Positions 33,467 to 42,856 of a DNA stretch of 43,517 nt are shown piece after piece; position 1 is the first letter of the stretch, and each line of letters begins with the position of its first letter. The notes under the pieces are model-generated. The model saw only the letters and a list, made by a program, of their open reading frames with translations. It searched no databases and was not told where the DNA came from. Origin of the DNA: Deltaproteobacteria bacterium (GTDB taxonomy: Bacteria > Desulfobacterota > GWC2-55-46 > JAJCZF01); NCBI GenBank assembly GCA_029262475.1, contig JAJCZG010000013.1:1-43517 (forward strand). The letters run 5' to 3'. The translations under genes were made by a program, and so were the position numbers.

Positions 33467-33576
33467 AGAGCGGAAAAGGAAAGACAGAGAAGTCAGCAAC
33501 GGGTATTTATACCAGAACGGCCTTTGGGGGCCTAAAATAAAAACCCACTATAAGGAAAGAGACTGTGCGGGGATAA

Positions 33577-34548
33577 GTGATTGATATCTCAAATAAACTA
33601 ACGCTCGTCTCTCTCGGCGGCAACGCCCTCATAAGGCGCGGTGAGAAGGGGACAATCGAGGAGCAGCTTCGTAACGCAAAAGATGCGCTTGAGTTTGTGG
33701 CGCGCCTCTTCCCCGACGGGGAGGGACTCATCATCACTCATGGTAACGGTCCGGTGGTGGGTAATATCGTCCTTCAGGGAGAGGCCGCAAGGTCAGTCGT
33801 CCCTCCGATGCCCCTCTATATTGCGGATGCCGAGAGCGTTGGCGCGGTCGGGGCCCTGATACAGCAAACCCTCTATAACGAGCTAATGAGGAGAGGAGGG
33901 AGCGCGCGTCCGCGAGTCGTCACCATCGTTACTCAGGTCGTCGTAAGCGCCTCTGACCCTGCCTTCACTGCCCCATCAAAACCTATAGGCCCTTTTTACA
34001 GCTCCGAAGAAGCAAAAATGCTTGAGATATCCGAGGGGTTTGTAACGGTCGAAGTCCTTCCAAGTCTTTACAGGAGGGTAGTGCCCTCTCCAAAACCTCG
34101 GCGTATCGTCGAAGCAGAGGTTATCTCTTCACTCATTAACGCGGGCGTAATCGTGATAGCAGCAGGCGGGGGAGGGGTGCCGGTAGTAGAGGCTCCGGAC
34201 GGGACGCTCTCAGGCGTTGAGGCGGTAATAGATAAGGACAGGAGTGCAGCTCTGCTTGCTCTGAGCTCCGGTGCGGAGAGGATAGTAACTCTAACCGATA
34301 TAGATATGGTCTATAAAAACCTTGGTAAGGATAACGAAGAGGGGGTTGAGAGCATGACACCGGCTGAGGCACGGCTCTTCCTTAAAGAAGGACATTTCCC
34401 GCCTGGAAGTATGGGGCCGAAGGTAGAGAGCGCCGTAGAGTTCGTGGACAACGGCGGAAGGGAAGTGATAATAACAAACCCTGAGCTTATGGAGGATGCG
34501 CTTCAGGGGAGGGCTGGTACGAGGGTATGGGCCGGGGGGGCCGGGTGA
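33577..34548 (+). CDS. arcC: carbamate kinase
   Basis: Carbamate kinase interconverts carbamoyl phosphate plus ADP with carbamate, ammonia and ATP. The amino-acid-kinase-family motifs are present: SLGGNALIRRGEKG at the N-terminus, ITHGNGPVVGN, VVTQVVVSASDPAF with the following PIGPFY, IAAGGGGVPV, and GSMGPKVESAVEF near the end. The length of 323 residues is normal. The start is GTG at 33577, with GGGG four bases upstream. No arcA or arcB lies nearby, so it may serve purine or cyanate breakdown or carbamoyl phosphate balance rather than an arginine deiminase operon. A shared terminator follows. Confidence 0.94.
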   Translation: MIDISNKLTLVSLGGNALIRRGEKGTIEEQLRNAKDALEFVARLFPDGEGLIITHGNGPVVGNIVLQGEAARSVVPPMPLYIADAESVGAVGALIQQTLYNELMRRGGSARPRVVTIVTQVVVSASDPAFTAPSKPIGPFYSSEEAKMLEISEGFVTVEVLPSLYRRVVPSPKPRRIVEAEVISSLINAGVIVIAAGGGGVPVVEAPDGTLSGVEAVIDKDRSAALLALSSGAERIVTLTDIDMVYKNLGKDNEEGVESMTPAEARLFLKEGHFPPGSMGPKVESAVEFVDNGGREVIITNPELMEDALQGRAGTRVWAGGAG

Positions 34549-34584
34549 GCTTTGAAAGAGACGACTACTTGGAAGATTAAAAAA

Positions 34585-34612
34585 CCCCCGCGAGACTATT
34601 CTCTCACGGGGG
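34585..34612. terminator. bidirectional terminator between arcC and mtnA
   Basis: The stem CCCCCGCGAGA/TCTCACGGGGG has one mismatch and a six-base loop. It is preceded by six or more A residues and followed by TCTCTTTATTA, so it can serve both converging genes. Confidence 0.85.
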
Positions 34613-34637
34613 TCTCTTTATTATATATGAAGAGAAT

Positions 34638-35675
34638 TTACTTTGAAAAGAGCTTCTTGATGCTTTTCTTATAAGGTGCCGTTACTACGCCCTTCTCGGT
34701 GATGATAGCCGTAACCAGGCGCGAGGGCGTTACGTCGAAGGCCGGGTTCTTTATGTTTATACCGGCTGGGGCGACGCGAACTCCTGCAAAGTGCGAGACC
34801 TCTTTTTCGGAGCGTTCTTCTATCGGTATCTCCGAGCCGTCCTTTATATTCATGTCTATGGTTGACGTAGGGCCTGCCACATAGAATGGTATCTTATGGG
34901 CCCTTGCGAGTATCGCTACCGAGTAGGTGCCGATCTTATTGGCGACGTCGCCGTTGGAGGCGACTCGGTCAGTGCCTACGACGACGGCGTCGATGTGCCC
35001 CTGCTGCATCATGTAGCCCGCCATGTTGTCGGTGATGAGGGTGACGTCTATGCCGTCCTTCTTTAGCTCCCATGCGGTTAGCCTTGCGCCCTGAAGAAAG
35101 GGTCTTGTCTCGTCGGCAAAGACTTTTACGTTCTTACCGGCTTCTACTGCGGCGCGTATTACTCCGAGTGCCGTGCCGTAGCCTGCGGTGGCGAGAGCGC
35201 CGGCATTACAATGGGTGAGGATGGTAGAGTTCATCTTTAGGAGTTTAGCGCCGTTTTTGCCCATGCGCTTGTTGATCTCGATATCCTCGTCGTGGATCTT
35301 TATCGCCTCTTTAATAAGTATCTTTTTTATCTCGCCCGTGGATTTAGCAGAGTTCGCCTCGAAGACGCCCCTCATCCTCTCTATAGCCCAGAAGAGGTTT
35401 ACGGCCGTCGGTCTCGTTGCGGCAAGGTGCTTGCAGACTCGGTTAAAGTCGCTCTTGAAAGCTCTCGGGGTTTTGGCTGTGCTCTGAAGCGCTCCTAAGG
35501 CAGAGCCCATTGCGGCCGCTACACCAATCGCTGGCGCCCCTCTTACGACCATATCCTTAATGGCCTTCGCCACTCCCTTGTAGTCTTTATAGGTGTTGTA
35601 TTTCTCTTTGGTGGGTAGTAACCTCTGGTCGATCATGACCACTTTGTTGTCTTTCCATTCGACTACATTAAACAT
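34638..35675 (-). CDS. mtnA: S-methyl-5-thioribose-1-phosphate isomerase
   Basis: MtnA converts methylthioribose 1-phosphate to methylthioribulose 1-phosphate in methionine salvage; close relatives act in methylthio- and deoxyribose shunts. The key motifs are RGAPAIG (45-51), catalytic Cys156 in [22 protein letters not shown] and Asp236 in [14 protein letters not shown]. The total is 345 residues from ATG 35675, with GGAGAG upstream; the TTG just before is in frame but less likely. It distinguishes itself from eIF2B-like proteins by the Cys/Asp pair. No other salvage genes are in the window, so the pathway is completed elsewhere or shunted. Confidence 0.94.
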   Translation of the reverse strand: MFNVVEWKDNKVVMIDQRLLPTKEKYNTYKDYKGVAKAIKDMVVRGAPAIGVAAAMGSALGALQSTAKTPRAFKSDFNRVCKHLAATRPTAVNLFWAIERMRGVFEANSAKSTGEIKKILIKEAIKIHDEDIEINKRMGKNGAKLLKMNSTILTHCNAGALATAGYGTALGVIRAAVEAGKNVKVFADETRPFLQGARLTAWELKKDGIDVTLITDNMAGYMMQQGHIDAVVVGTDRVASNGDVANKIGTYSVAILARAHKIPFYVAGPTSTIDMNIKDGSEIPIEERSEKEVSHFAGVRVAPAGINIKNPAFDVTPSRLVTAIITEKGVVTAPYKKSIKKLFSK

Positions 35676-35710
35676 CAATCTCTCTCCATGAATTATTTAG
35701 TAGGTAGACC

Positions 35711-37132
35711 CTAGAGCCCTGCCTCGGTATTATAATCTAGCTTTGCTTCCTTTAAGTGAAGTCTCTGTCCGGGCTTAAGGATATCGGACTTATCAATATT
35801 GTTCCACTTCAGCACGTCCTTCATTGGAAGCCCGAAGCGCCTTGTGATATCCCAGAGAGTATCTCCCGTTTTTACTATATACGCTCCGCCGGAGGGTACA
35901 CCCGCTCTGGCTACCATGGCACTGCCTCGTCTGGCGCTATTCTTCCTCTCTCTAACCGGTACTACAAGTGTGGACCCGGCCCTTATGAGTCTCTTCTTCT
36001 TTATATTATTAAGGTATACTATTGGTTTAATTGAGGTATTGTAACGCCTGGCGATGGAGTAGAGGCTCTCGCCGGGGCGAACCTTATGCGTGTGGAAACG
36101 AACCCTCTCTGAGGGGGCGATACGAGTTAGATTAGCCTTGAAGAGCTCGGTACTCCCGGCAGGGATTCGTATCTCGTAGCCATCGTCTCCGGGTGGAGTA
36201 AACCACCTGAGGAGCGCCGGATTAAGGCGTTTAATTTCGGCGACACTCACCTCCGAAGCCTTTGCGATGACCTTAATATCCGTCGGCCTTTCAATAATGA
36301 TCTTGTCGTAGGCGATGGGGTCCTTGTAGTTTAGATCGGTGAAGCCGTAGGCCGAAGGCTCCTTGGCTATAAGCATCGCCGCCAGGAACTTGGGTACGTA
36401 GTTCTTTGTCTCTCTCTTTAGAGCCCTTCTGTTCTCGGCCACCACCCAGAAGTCTTCGCTATTGACCTTTTTAATCGCTCTTCTTATACGCCCCTCGCCG
36501 CCGTTATAGCCTGCGGCCGCCAGGTACCAGGAGTCGAACTTACTATAGAGTCTGCGGAGGTGGCGCGCAGCAGCCCTCGTAGCAAGCTCCGGGTCGTGGC
36601 GTTCGTCCACCCACCAGTCGCTCCTGAGGCCGTTATGTTTCCCGGTAAGGAGCATGAACTGCCAGATGCCAAGGGCATTGGCGCTGCTCTTGGCATAAGG
36701 GCTAAAGCCGCTCTCTATAAGGGCGAGGTAGGCGAGGTCTTCAGGAAGTCCCTCTTCCCGGAGTATCTCCGTTACCATCGGCATGTAGGTGGTGCTGCGT
36801 TCGAGCCACCTCGTAAATGTGGTCTTCCCGCGTCCCCTGAAGTAGTCGATGAACTTCTCGACCTCATCGTTTCGTACTACAGGGACGTCGAAGGATGGCG
36901 GCTCGTAGGCGGGGTCTACGGAGACAGCTCCTTCGAGCCATACCTCCCCGTATATCTTTTGAAGGGAATCCCTCTCCAGAGAAGCGAGCCTTTCGTCATG
37001 AAAGGAGTCCGGCAATATAGCTTCGGTGACGGTGTGGTTCTCTGTAAGGCCCTTTGGCACAGGCGAGGCCTTTAAGTCGGCAGGCGGGCAGACAAGTACA
37101 GCGAGAAGGGTTATAAGTAAAAATCTATACAT
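35711..37132 (-). CDS. MltD-like lytic transglycosylase with LysM domains
   Basis: This periplasmic enzyme cleaves peptidoglycan glycan strands. A signal peptide covers residues 1-22; Cys15 lacks a proper lipobox, so lipidation is doubtful. The SLT domain has catalytic Glu140 in ALIESGFSPYAKSSANA, then GIWQFM and AAGYNGGEGRI. A linker leads to two clear LysM repeats (HKVRPGESLYSIARRYNT and IVKTGDTLWDITRRFGL), and a third degenerate one may lie at about 300-345. The order matches MltD. The ATG at 37132 is seven bases after the upstream radical SAM stop, suggesting coupling. Confidence 0.92.
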   Translation of the reverse strand: MYRFLLITLLAVLVCPPADLKASPVPKGLTENHTVTEAILPDSFHDERLASLERDSLQKIYGEVWLEGAVSVDPAYEPPSFDVPVVRNDEVEKFIDYFRGRGKTTFTRWLERSTTYMPMVTEILREEGLPEDLAYLALIESGFSPYAKSSANALGIWQFMLLTGKHNGLRSDWWVDERHDPELATRAAARHLRRLYSKFDSWYLAAAGYNGGEGRIRRAIKKVNSEDFWVVAENRRALKRETKNYVPKFLAAMLIAKEPSAYGFTDLNYKDPIAYDKIIIERPTDIKVIAKASEVSVAEIKRLNPALLRWFTPPGDDGYEIRIPAGSTELFKANLTRIAPSERVRFHTHKVRPGESLYSIARRYNTSIKPIVYLNNIKKKRLIRAGSTLVVPVRERKNSARRGSAMVARAGVPSGGAYIVKTGDTLWDITRRFGLPMKDVLKWNNIDKSDILKPGQRLHLKEAKLDYNTEAGL

Positions 37133-37139
37133 AAAAACG

Positions 37140-38636
37140 TTATCCTGCCCTGTGGTTATGATGTGCGGGGACGTTTCCGGATAGTTCGAGTTTATTGAAC
37201 TGCTCCTTAAGGTCTTCTGCGGTACTTCTGGCGGCTATCTCGATGGTTTTGCCTGCTTCGGATAATTTTTTGGTGAAGTCTACGTAATACTGGTGCGTCT
37301 TGAACCACTCGCGCGTGAGCTTGTAGCCGTACGCTCCGATGGCGATATTAAAGAGGTCGAATTTGAGCGCGCGTTTGAATATGCCGCCGAAGGAATAGAA
37401 CTCCCTCGTTGCGTTCATCGTTTCGGTCTGGAGCTGGAAGTAGCTCATCTGTTTCGGCGTGTATACCACGTGGTGGGCGTCGTAGAGGGCCCAGTCCCTG
37501 GTGACTATGCGTCCTGCCTGTTCAAGGTCGTGTTGCATCTTGGTGCCGGGGAGTGGAGTGAGCATCAGGAACTGAATGCTCTCGATGGCGTTCTTTTTTG
37601 CAAAGGTTACGGTCTGGTGTATGGTATCCACCGTATCCTCGTCCGATCCGAAGACGAACATGCCGTGGATGCGAATGCGATTCTTGTGGAGTATCTCTAT
37701 GCAGTTCTCTATATCATCAAGTGACTGACTCTTGTTGTAGGCCTCGAGTGTCGCCGGGTTAACGGATTCGAACCCGACATAGACGGTGTGACAGCCGGAG
37801 CGTTTCATCAGGTCGATGAGCTCAGGGTCATTGGCCACCTCGACACGCACCTGTGCGGTCCAGTGAGGCGTTAGCTTCCTGGCTATCATCTCCCGGAGGA
37901 GCTCCTTGGTCCTCTTCTTGTTGGCGATGAAGTTGTCATCATAGAAGAATACCCAGTCTGCCCCGTTGTCTTTTATTATCTGGAGCTCTTCTAAGACGAG
38001 TTCCTTGCTCCTAAAACGGTACTTTCTACCGAACATGGATGTGACCGAGCAGAAGCTGCAGTCGTAGGGACAACCCCTCGACGTCATGACCGGCATGATA
38101 CAGAACTGCTTATGGGCGTTGGTCACACCCTGTACAAGTGTATAGTCCGGTATCGGGAGGGTGTCCATATCCTTACAGTAGGTTGGTGTTTTATTGTGAA
38201 TGATCTCGCCGTCTTTCCTGTAGGAGAGGCCGGGGATCTTTGAAAGATCTTTACCCTGGGTCAGGGCATTCACTAAGTCGACTACCATATCGTCGGCCTC
38301 GCCGCGCACGACGTAATCGCAGTACTCAAGTGCTTCATCCACCAGGTAAGTTACATGAGGCCCGCCCATGAAGACCGGCACGCCTACCTTCTTTAGTATC
38401 TTGGCTATCTCGTAAGAGCGCTTGGATGTCGAAGTAATGGAGGAGATGCCAACCAGGTCAGCGTCCAATAAATCTTTAAGATCGAGTGCTCCGAGCTCCT
38501 CTATGTAGCACTTAACTTCGTAGCCTGCCTGCTTAAGTTTGGTGCCGAGAAGCAGGGTTCCTAGCCTCGGTAGCGGCGTTTTGGAAAAGATGTGAGCGTT
38601 AGGCGGCTTGGCTTCAATAAAGACGATCTTCTTCAT
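37140..38636 (-). CDS. B12-binding-domain radical SAM protein (second copy)
   Basis: The layout is the same as the gene at 27423-28706. An N-terminal cobalamin-binding-like fold (DLVGISSITSTSK, VFMGGPHVTYLVDEAL, VVRGEADD) lacks the DxHxxG histidine. The radical SAM core has Cys189, Cys193 and Cys196 (CPYDCSFC), then GFESVN, FVFGSDED and LTPLPGTKM. The 498 residues include a longer helical C-terminus than the first copy, ending in a hydrophilic tail. AAGGA lies nine bases before the ATG at 38636. It is coupled to the lytic transglycosylase gene, which may hint at an envelope or lipid substrate; the substrate is unknown. Confidence 0.88.
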   Translation of the reverse strand: MKKIVFIEAKPPNAHIFSKTPLPRLGTLLLGTKLKQAGYEVKCYIEELGALDLKDLLDADLVGISSITSTSKRSYEIAKILKKVGVPVFMGGPHVTYLVDEALEYCDYVVRGEADDMVVDLVNALTQGKDLSKIPGLSYRKDGEIIHNKTPTYCKDMDTLPIPDYTLVQGVTNAHKQFCIMPVMTSRGCPYDCSFCSVTSMFGRKYRFRSKELVLEELQIIKDNGADWVFFYDDNFIANKKRTKELLREMIARKLTPHWTAQVRVEVANDPELIDLMKRSGCHTVYVGFESVNPATLEAYNKSQSLDDIENCIEILHKNRIRIHGMFVFGSDEDTVDTIHQTVTFAKKNAIESIQFLMLTPLPGTKMQHDLEQAGRIVTRDWALYDAHHVVYTPKQMSYFQLQTETMNATREFYSFGGIFKRALKFDLFNIAIGAYGYKLTREWFKTHQYYVDFTKKLSEAGKTIEIAARSTAEDLKEQFNKLELSGNVPAHHNHRAG

Positions 38637-38765
38637 TAGAACTGTCCTTCATTTTTTTAAAAATTTTAGAGATAGTATGGGCGAAAATATCAGCCTAGAT
38701 GATACTCTCTCAAGCAAGTTATGTCAAGGGTTAATGAGGTGTAGCTTTAGTGCTGCTGTTTCGGA

Positions 38766-38801
38766 AAGTTTCCATGAAAAACGAAAGTTGAATGGAAACT
38801 T
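38766..38801 (-). terminator. hairpin between uvrA and the radical SAM gene
   Basis: AAGTTTCCAT/ATGGAAACTT is a perfect 10-bp stem with a 16-base loop, about 35 bases after the uvrA stop. The T-run on the minus strand is poor, so it may be a weak terminator or a processing site. Confidence 0.5.
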
Positions 38802-38834
38802 TTTCAACACGGTAGAGAGTAGGTGGGCTCGTCC

Positions 38835-41684
38835 TTATTCGGCTGGAAGGAGAACCCTTTTAAGGTATTGTCCCGTGTAGCTTCCGGGAGTATCCACGAT
38901 CTCTTCGGGGCTCCCCTCGGCGACTATCCGGCCTCCCTCGTCGCCCCCCTCAGGGCCAATTTCAATTATGTGGTCGGCGGTCTTTATGCAGTCCAGGTTG
39001 TGCTCGACTGTAAGGACGGTGTTGCCGTCGTCGGCGAGACGGCCAATTACGGAGAGTAGCTTTTTTATATCCGTCATGTGGAGGCCCGTCGTCGGCTCGT
39101 CGAGGATGTAGAGCATGGAACGTGCCGTGCCGGTCGAGAGCTCCCGGGCAATTTTTAGCCTCTGGGCCTCGCCGCCGGAGAGTGTCGTTGCCGGCTGACC
39201 GAGTTTAAGGTATCCGAGCCCAACCTCTTTTATTATGGAGAACCTGGCTTCAGTCTTCCTGTCGGCCGGAAAGAAGCGCGACGCATCGTCAAAGGTCATA
39301 TTGAGTACATCGAATATATTCTTTCTCTTATAGCAGACCTCAAGCGTCTGGGGCTTGTATCTCTTGCCCCCGCACGAGCCGCACTGGGTGTATATATCCG
39401 GCAGGAAATACATCTCCAGCTTCTCCGCACCCTCGCCTTTACATGCCTCGCACCTCCCGCCCGGCACGTTAAAGGAGAATGCCCCCGGGGTAAGCCCTGC
39501 GGCCCTAGCCGTTGGCTGGGCGGCGAAGAAACGCCTTATGTCGTCGAAGCCGCCTATGTATGTTATCGGGTTAGAGCGGGGCGTCCTTCCTATGGGTTCC
39601 TGGTTAATTAGGCGTACCCCGCCTAACGACTCGTCGCCGTTTAGCGATACGAAGGGTAGCGCTCGTTCGCCCTTCTCCTTTAGCCTGGCGGCGATGGCGT
39701 TATAGAGGGTATCTATAACGAGCGTGCTCTTTCCTGAGCCCGATACTCCTGTGACGCATGTAAATGTCCCGAGCGGCACCCTGAAGTTAACGCCCTTTAA
39801 GTTGTTTCCCGTCGCCCCCTTAAGCAGAAGGCTCTCGCCGCTGCCTCTCCTCCGCCACCTCGGGATAGTTATCTGGCGTCTTCCGGTAAGGAAGTCCGAT
39901 GTAAGTGTTCGGGCCGTCGTAAGGAACTCTTCCGAGGTGCCGGAGTAGACGAGGCGTCCGCCTTCGGTCCCGGCGCCCGGGCCGAATTCAAGGATATTGT
40001 CGGAGGCCCTCATTACCGACGGGTCGTGCTCCACGAGGACGACGGTATTGGCCCTCGCCGCGAGCTTTTTGATCTGTACGATGAGCATGTCTATGTCGCG
40101 CGGGTGGAGCCCTATGGAGGGCTCGTCCAGTATGTAGAGCACACCGGAGAGGGAAGAGCCTATCTGGTTGGCGAGCGAGACGCGCTGCGCCTCTCCGCCG
40201 GAGAGTGTTTTGGTGAGCCTCGTTAGCGTTATGTAGCCAAGGCCTGTCTGGTTCAGGAAGTCGAGCTTCGAGCCGATCTGCCTTAGCGTCTCCCTTGAAA
40301 GTTTCGCTTCCATTGGGGTGAGCTCCAAAGAGATAAAAAAGTCTCGTGCTTCTTTTATGGTAAGGGCCGTAACCAAGGCGATGCTCTTACCGGCAATCTT
40401 TACGCAGAGGGCTTCAGGCTTTAGCCGTCTTCCCTCGCAGGCGGGACACGAGACCTGCCCCTTGTACCTGGAGAGAAAGACTCTTATGTGGAGCTTGTAC
40501 TTCTTTCGTTCAAGCTCTTTAAAGAAGCCGTCTACTCCCTCGAAGCTTTCGTCCCCGGCGAAGACCAGTCGAACTTCCGACTCGGTTAACTTTGAAAACG
40601 GTATGTCGAGGTCTATCCCTCTGCGCAGGGCGAAGGGCTCAAGATCTTCGAGCCACCACCGGTAAGAGGGTTTGGTCCAAGGCTCCACAGCGCCGTCTCT
40701 AAGCGTCACCGAGCGGTCGGGGACTACGAGATCCTTATCGTATTCTAAAATATTACCGAAACCCTTGCACTCGGGGCACGCACCCACCGGGTGGTTGAAG
40801 GAGAAGAGCACCGGGGTGGGTTTCCTTGCCGTAATTCCGCACGAGGCACATCTAAAGGAGGTGGTGTAGGTCTTCATCTCTCCGCCGCCTGCATTGCTTA
40901 CCCACATCTCTCCGCCGCCTTCGGCAAAGGCAGTCTCAATTGAGCCGGTTAGACGCGTGCGCTCCTTTTCCTTAAGTATAAGTCTGTCGGTAATGACGTG
41001 CATTTCGTTCGTTTCGCTATTTAAGGGAGTATTTTGAGTGCCGTCGTCGTCGTCAGTGAGGTCGATTACTTCGCCGTCTTGCAGGATACGAATAAAGCCT
41101 TTTCTAATGAGGCCGTTCGTAATTTTATTGAAATCATTCGGCTGTCTCTTTGGTATGTTTATGGTGAAGCCCAGGAGGGCCTTTTTGCCGGGGGCCTCCT
41201 CTATAAGCAGGCTAGCGAGTCTTCCGGGCTCGGAGCGCTTTACCGGCACGCCGCAGCCTGAGCATTCGACGATGCCGATCTTCGCGAATAATACCCTCAG
41301 GTAGTCGTATATCTCTGTAGCCGTCGCAACGGTGGAGCGGCTCGTGCGTACAGGGTTCTTCTGTTCTATCGCAATAGCCGGGCGGATATTTTGAATAAGC
41401 TCAACATCCGGCCTGTCCATCCTCTCAAGGAAGAGGCGGGTGTAGGTGGATAGCGACTCGATAAAGCGCCAGCGCCCCTCGGCAAATAAGGTGTCGAAGG
41501 CGAGCGAGCTTTTACCCGAGCCCGACGGGCCGACGACGGTGGTGATGCTGTTGTGCCGGATCGTGATATCCAGGTTCTTTAGATTATTTTGTTTTAACCC
41601 CTTTATTATCAGCTCATTGGTGTTCGTGAGCGGCTGCGGGACGAACTTAAGGGGTTCTAAAGTGTTTAGCTTCTTTCTTGCCAT
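38835..41684 (-). CDS. uvrA: UvrA excinuclease subunit, divergent type
   Basis: UvrA finds bulky DNA damage and loads UvrB. Two ABC ATPase units are present: Walker A GPSGSGKSS and GVSGSGKST, signatures LSGGEAQR twice, and Walker B YILDEPSIGLHP and YILDEPTTGLH. Zinc knuckles (CSGC, CASC with CPEC, CEAC with CGSC) are present, and the region between the first knuckles can hold the UvrB-binding domain. The sequence after the first Walker A, SLSTYTRLFLERMDRP, differs from the standard SLSAYARQFL, so this may be a second UvrA lineage. The start is taken as ATG 41684 (949 residues); an in-frame TTG at 41717 lacks a ribosome site. Confidence 0.93.
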   Translation of the reverse strand: MARKKLNTLEPLKFVPQPLTNTNELIIKGLKQNNLKNLDITIRHNSITTVVGPSGSGKSSLAFDTLFAEGRWRFIESLSTYTRLFLERMDRPDVELIQNIRPAIAIEQKNPVRTSRSTVATATEIYDYLRVLFAKIGIVECSGCGVPVKRSEPGRLASLLIEEAPGKKALLGFTINIPKRQPNDFNKITNGLIRKGFIRILQDGEVIDLTDDDDGTQNTPLNSETNEMHVITDRLILKEKERTRLTGSIETAFAEGGGEMWVSNAGGGEMKTYTTSFRCASCGITARKPTPVLFSFNHPVGACPECKGFGNILEYDKDLVVPDRSVTLRDGAVEPWTKPSYRWWLEDLEPFALRRGIDLDIPFSKLTESEVRLVFAGDESFEGVDGFFKELERKKYKLHIRVFLSRYKGQVSCPACEGRRLKPEALCVKIAGKSIALVTALTIKEARDFFISLELTPMEAKLSRETLRQIGSKLDFLNQTGLGYITLTRLTKTLSGGEAQRVSLANQIGSSLSGVLYILDEPSIGLHPRDIDMLIVQIKKLAARANTVVLVEHDPSVMRASDNILEFGPGAGTEGGRLVYSGTSEEFLTTARTLTSDFLTGRRQITIPRWRRRGSGESLLLKGATGNNLKGVNFRVPLGTFTCVTGVSGSGKSTLVIDTLYNAIAARLKEKGERALPFVSLNGDESLGGVRLINQEPIGRTPRSNPITYIGGFDDIRRFFAAQPTARAAGLTPGAFSFNVPGGRCEACKGEGAEKLEMYFLPDIYTQCGSCGGKRYKPQTLEVCYKRKNIFDVLNMTFDDASRFFPADRKTEARFSIIKEVGLGYLKLGQPATTLSGGEAQRLKIARELSTGTARSMLYILDEPTTGLHMTDIKKLLSVIGRLADDGNTVLTVEHNLDCIKTADHIIEIGPEGGDEGGRIVAEGSPEEIVDTPGSYTGQYLKRVLLPAE

Positions 41685-41941
41685 AAACCATAGTGCCTGA
41701 TAAGGGTGAACTTTCAATTAAGCGAATCTATTAATTATATAATATTCAGGTGTCTTTTTCCAGAATAACAGGATGGGAGGGGGGGTGATGATGATTACTA
41801 TATAGTTAAAGCAGTAGGCGTCTTTAAAATAAGTGTGTGGGTGTATTGTTGGATATATATTTAAGTTACGAAGGAGACTGTCCGTATGAATAATTTATGT
41901 TTTCATAAACCAAGTAACTGTTTTTGTCGTTTATGATGAGG

Positions 41942-42571
41942 TTAAGATTGTGTTTCTAACGGATTTGCTTTGCACCAATTAGAAATGAAGAGGCTGTAGT
42001 CGTTATAGATTAGATCAGAGGGGCTTATTTTAGCTGTTGCGCAGATTTCAGGCAGGTCTTTATTAAAACTTCTGAATCTTTTCTGAATCTCTTTACCGCC
42101 GGGTATTAAGTTGGTCTTAACAGAAGTTCTTAACCAATTACGGACAAGAATAATCGCTTTTGAAGGTTTGTTGTTATGTGCCTCTATATCTTGTCCAGAA
42201 ATATCCGAGATAAATTTTTGATATCTGTAGGGTGTCTTATCAAGGATAAGGCAGTTTTTCTTGTTTTGTTTAGTATTTCCTGCATGAGCCATGCCAAGAA
42301 AAATACCTAGCTCAAGTGGCATATTAAATCGTGGTAGCTTGGTCTTATTATCTAACTCAGTTTTTGATATATCATGAATCCCAAATTTTGAGTCATGTAT
42401 AAGCCGTTTGATCTTGTCGAATCTAACAGTTGTGCTATCGGACTCTTCTAAAGAGCATCTAGGCACGAAACCGCAATCATAAATTGTAAACAGAATAGCA
42501 TTTCGTATTTTAAGATGTTCATTGTCAAAAGGGCAGTTCAGGAATACATTAATAGAGTAATTATTTTTCAT
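41942..42571 (-). CDS. TIR/nucleoside-deoxyribosyltransferase-like protein (possible defence effector)
   Basis: This 209-residue protein belongs to a conserved family I recall only as uncharacterised. Strong blocks are NVFLNCPFD, DCGFVPRC, GIHDISKTELD, LPRFNMPLELGIFLGMAHAG, CLILDK and YRYQKFISDISGQDI. The first strand, the HDIS segment and the Glu in NMPLELG resemble the Rossmann-like TIR or nucleoside deoxyribosyltransferase fold, where a Glu attacks N-glycosidic bonds. If so, it may cleave NAD or nucleosides. Its A+T-rich codon use differs from the core genes, suggesting transfer. It overlaps the 55-aa gene upstream by 11 bases, so the two are a pair. Function is inference. Confidence 0.75.
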   Translation of the reverse strand: MKNNYSINVFLNCPFDNEHLKIRNAILFTIYDCGFVPRCSLEESDSTTVRFDKIKRLIHDSKFGIHDISKTELDNKTKLPRFNMPLELGIFLGMAHAGNTKQNKKNCLILDKTPYRYQKFISDISGQDIEAHNNKPSKAIILVRNWLRTSVKTNLIPGGKEIQKRFRSFNKDLPEICATAKISPSDLIYNDYSLFISNWCKANPLETQS

Positions 42572-42728
42572 TGCTGCATTGTTTTCTTGCTTTGACTACA
42601 GTCAAAACTGCCTTCCGGGCTTTAGCACGACTTATTCGACCAGCCTTTGGAGCTTCATGGACTACTCTTATTTTTTTAGTATTAGTGCGAGCCTTTTTTG
42701 TTGCCCGGTCGCTTTCTGTCGAGTTCAT
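42561..42728 (-). CDS. 55-aa basic protein paired with the TIR-like gene
   Basis: This small gene has an excellent ribosome site: AGGAGG six bases before the ATG at 42728. The product is strongly basic (KKARTNTKKIR, RISRAKARKAVL, VVKARKQ), with no signal peptide, and could bind nucleic acid. Its last codons overlap the first 11 bases of the 209-aa gene, giving translational coupling. A promoter with an extended -10 lies about 100 bases upstream. No family is recognised. It could be a partner, inhibitor or antitoxin-like regulator of the downstream protein, or a DNA-binding autoregulator. Confidence 0.72.
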   Translation of the reverse strand: MNSTESDRATKKARTNTKKIRVVHEAPKAGRISRAKARKAVLTVVKARKQCSNEK

Positions 42729-42828
42729 TATTTACCTCCTGACCATAATTTGGAGTATTATCTAAATTATTAAAATTAATAGACCACAACCTTATCATTT
42801 ATCGGCGTATATGGCAATCCTGTTTAAT

Positions 42829-42856
42829 ATTATAGCATACACTGTACAGGGATCAA
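42829..42856 (-). promoter_or_regulatory. promoter of the two-gene A+T-rich module
   Basis: On the minus strand TTGATC (42851-42856), a 16-base spacer and TATAAT (42829-42834), with the extended element TGC just before the -10. The spacer contains the 8-bp palindrome CTGTACAG, a possible repressor site. The flanking region 42857-43037 is A+T-rich, and I see no gene in it. Confidence 0.65.
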
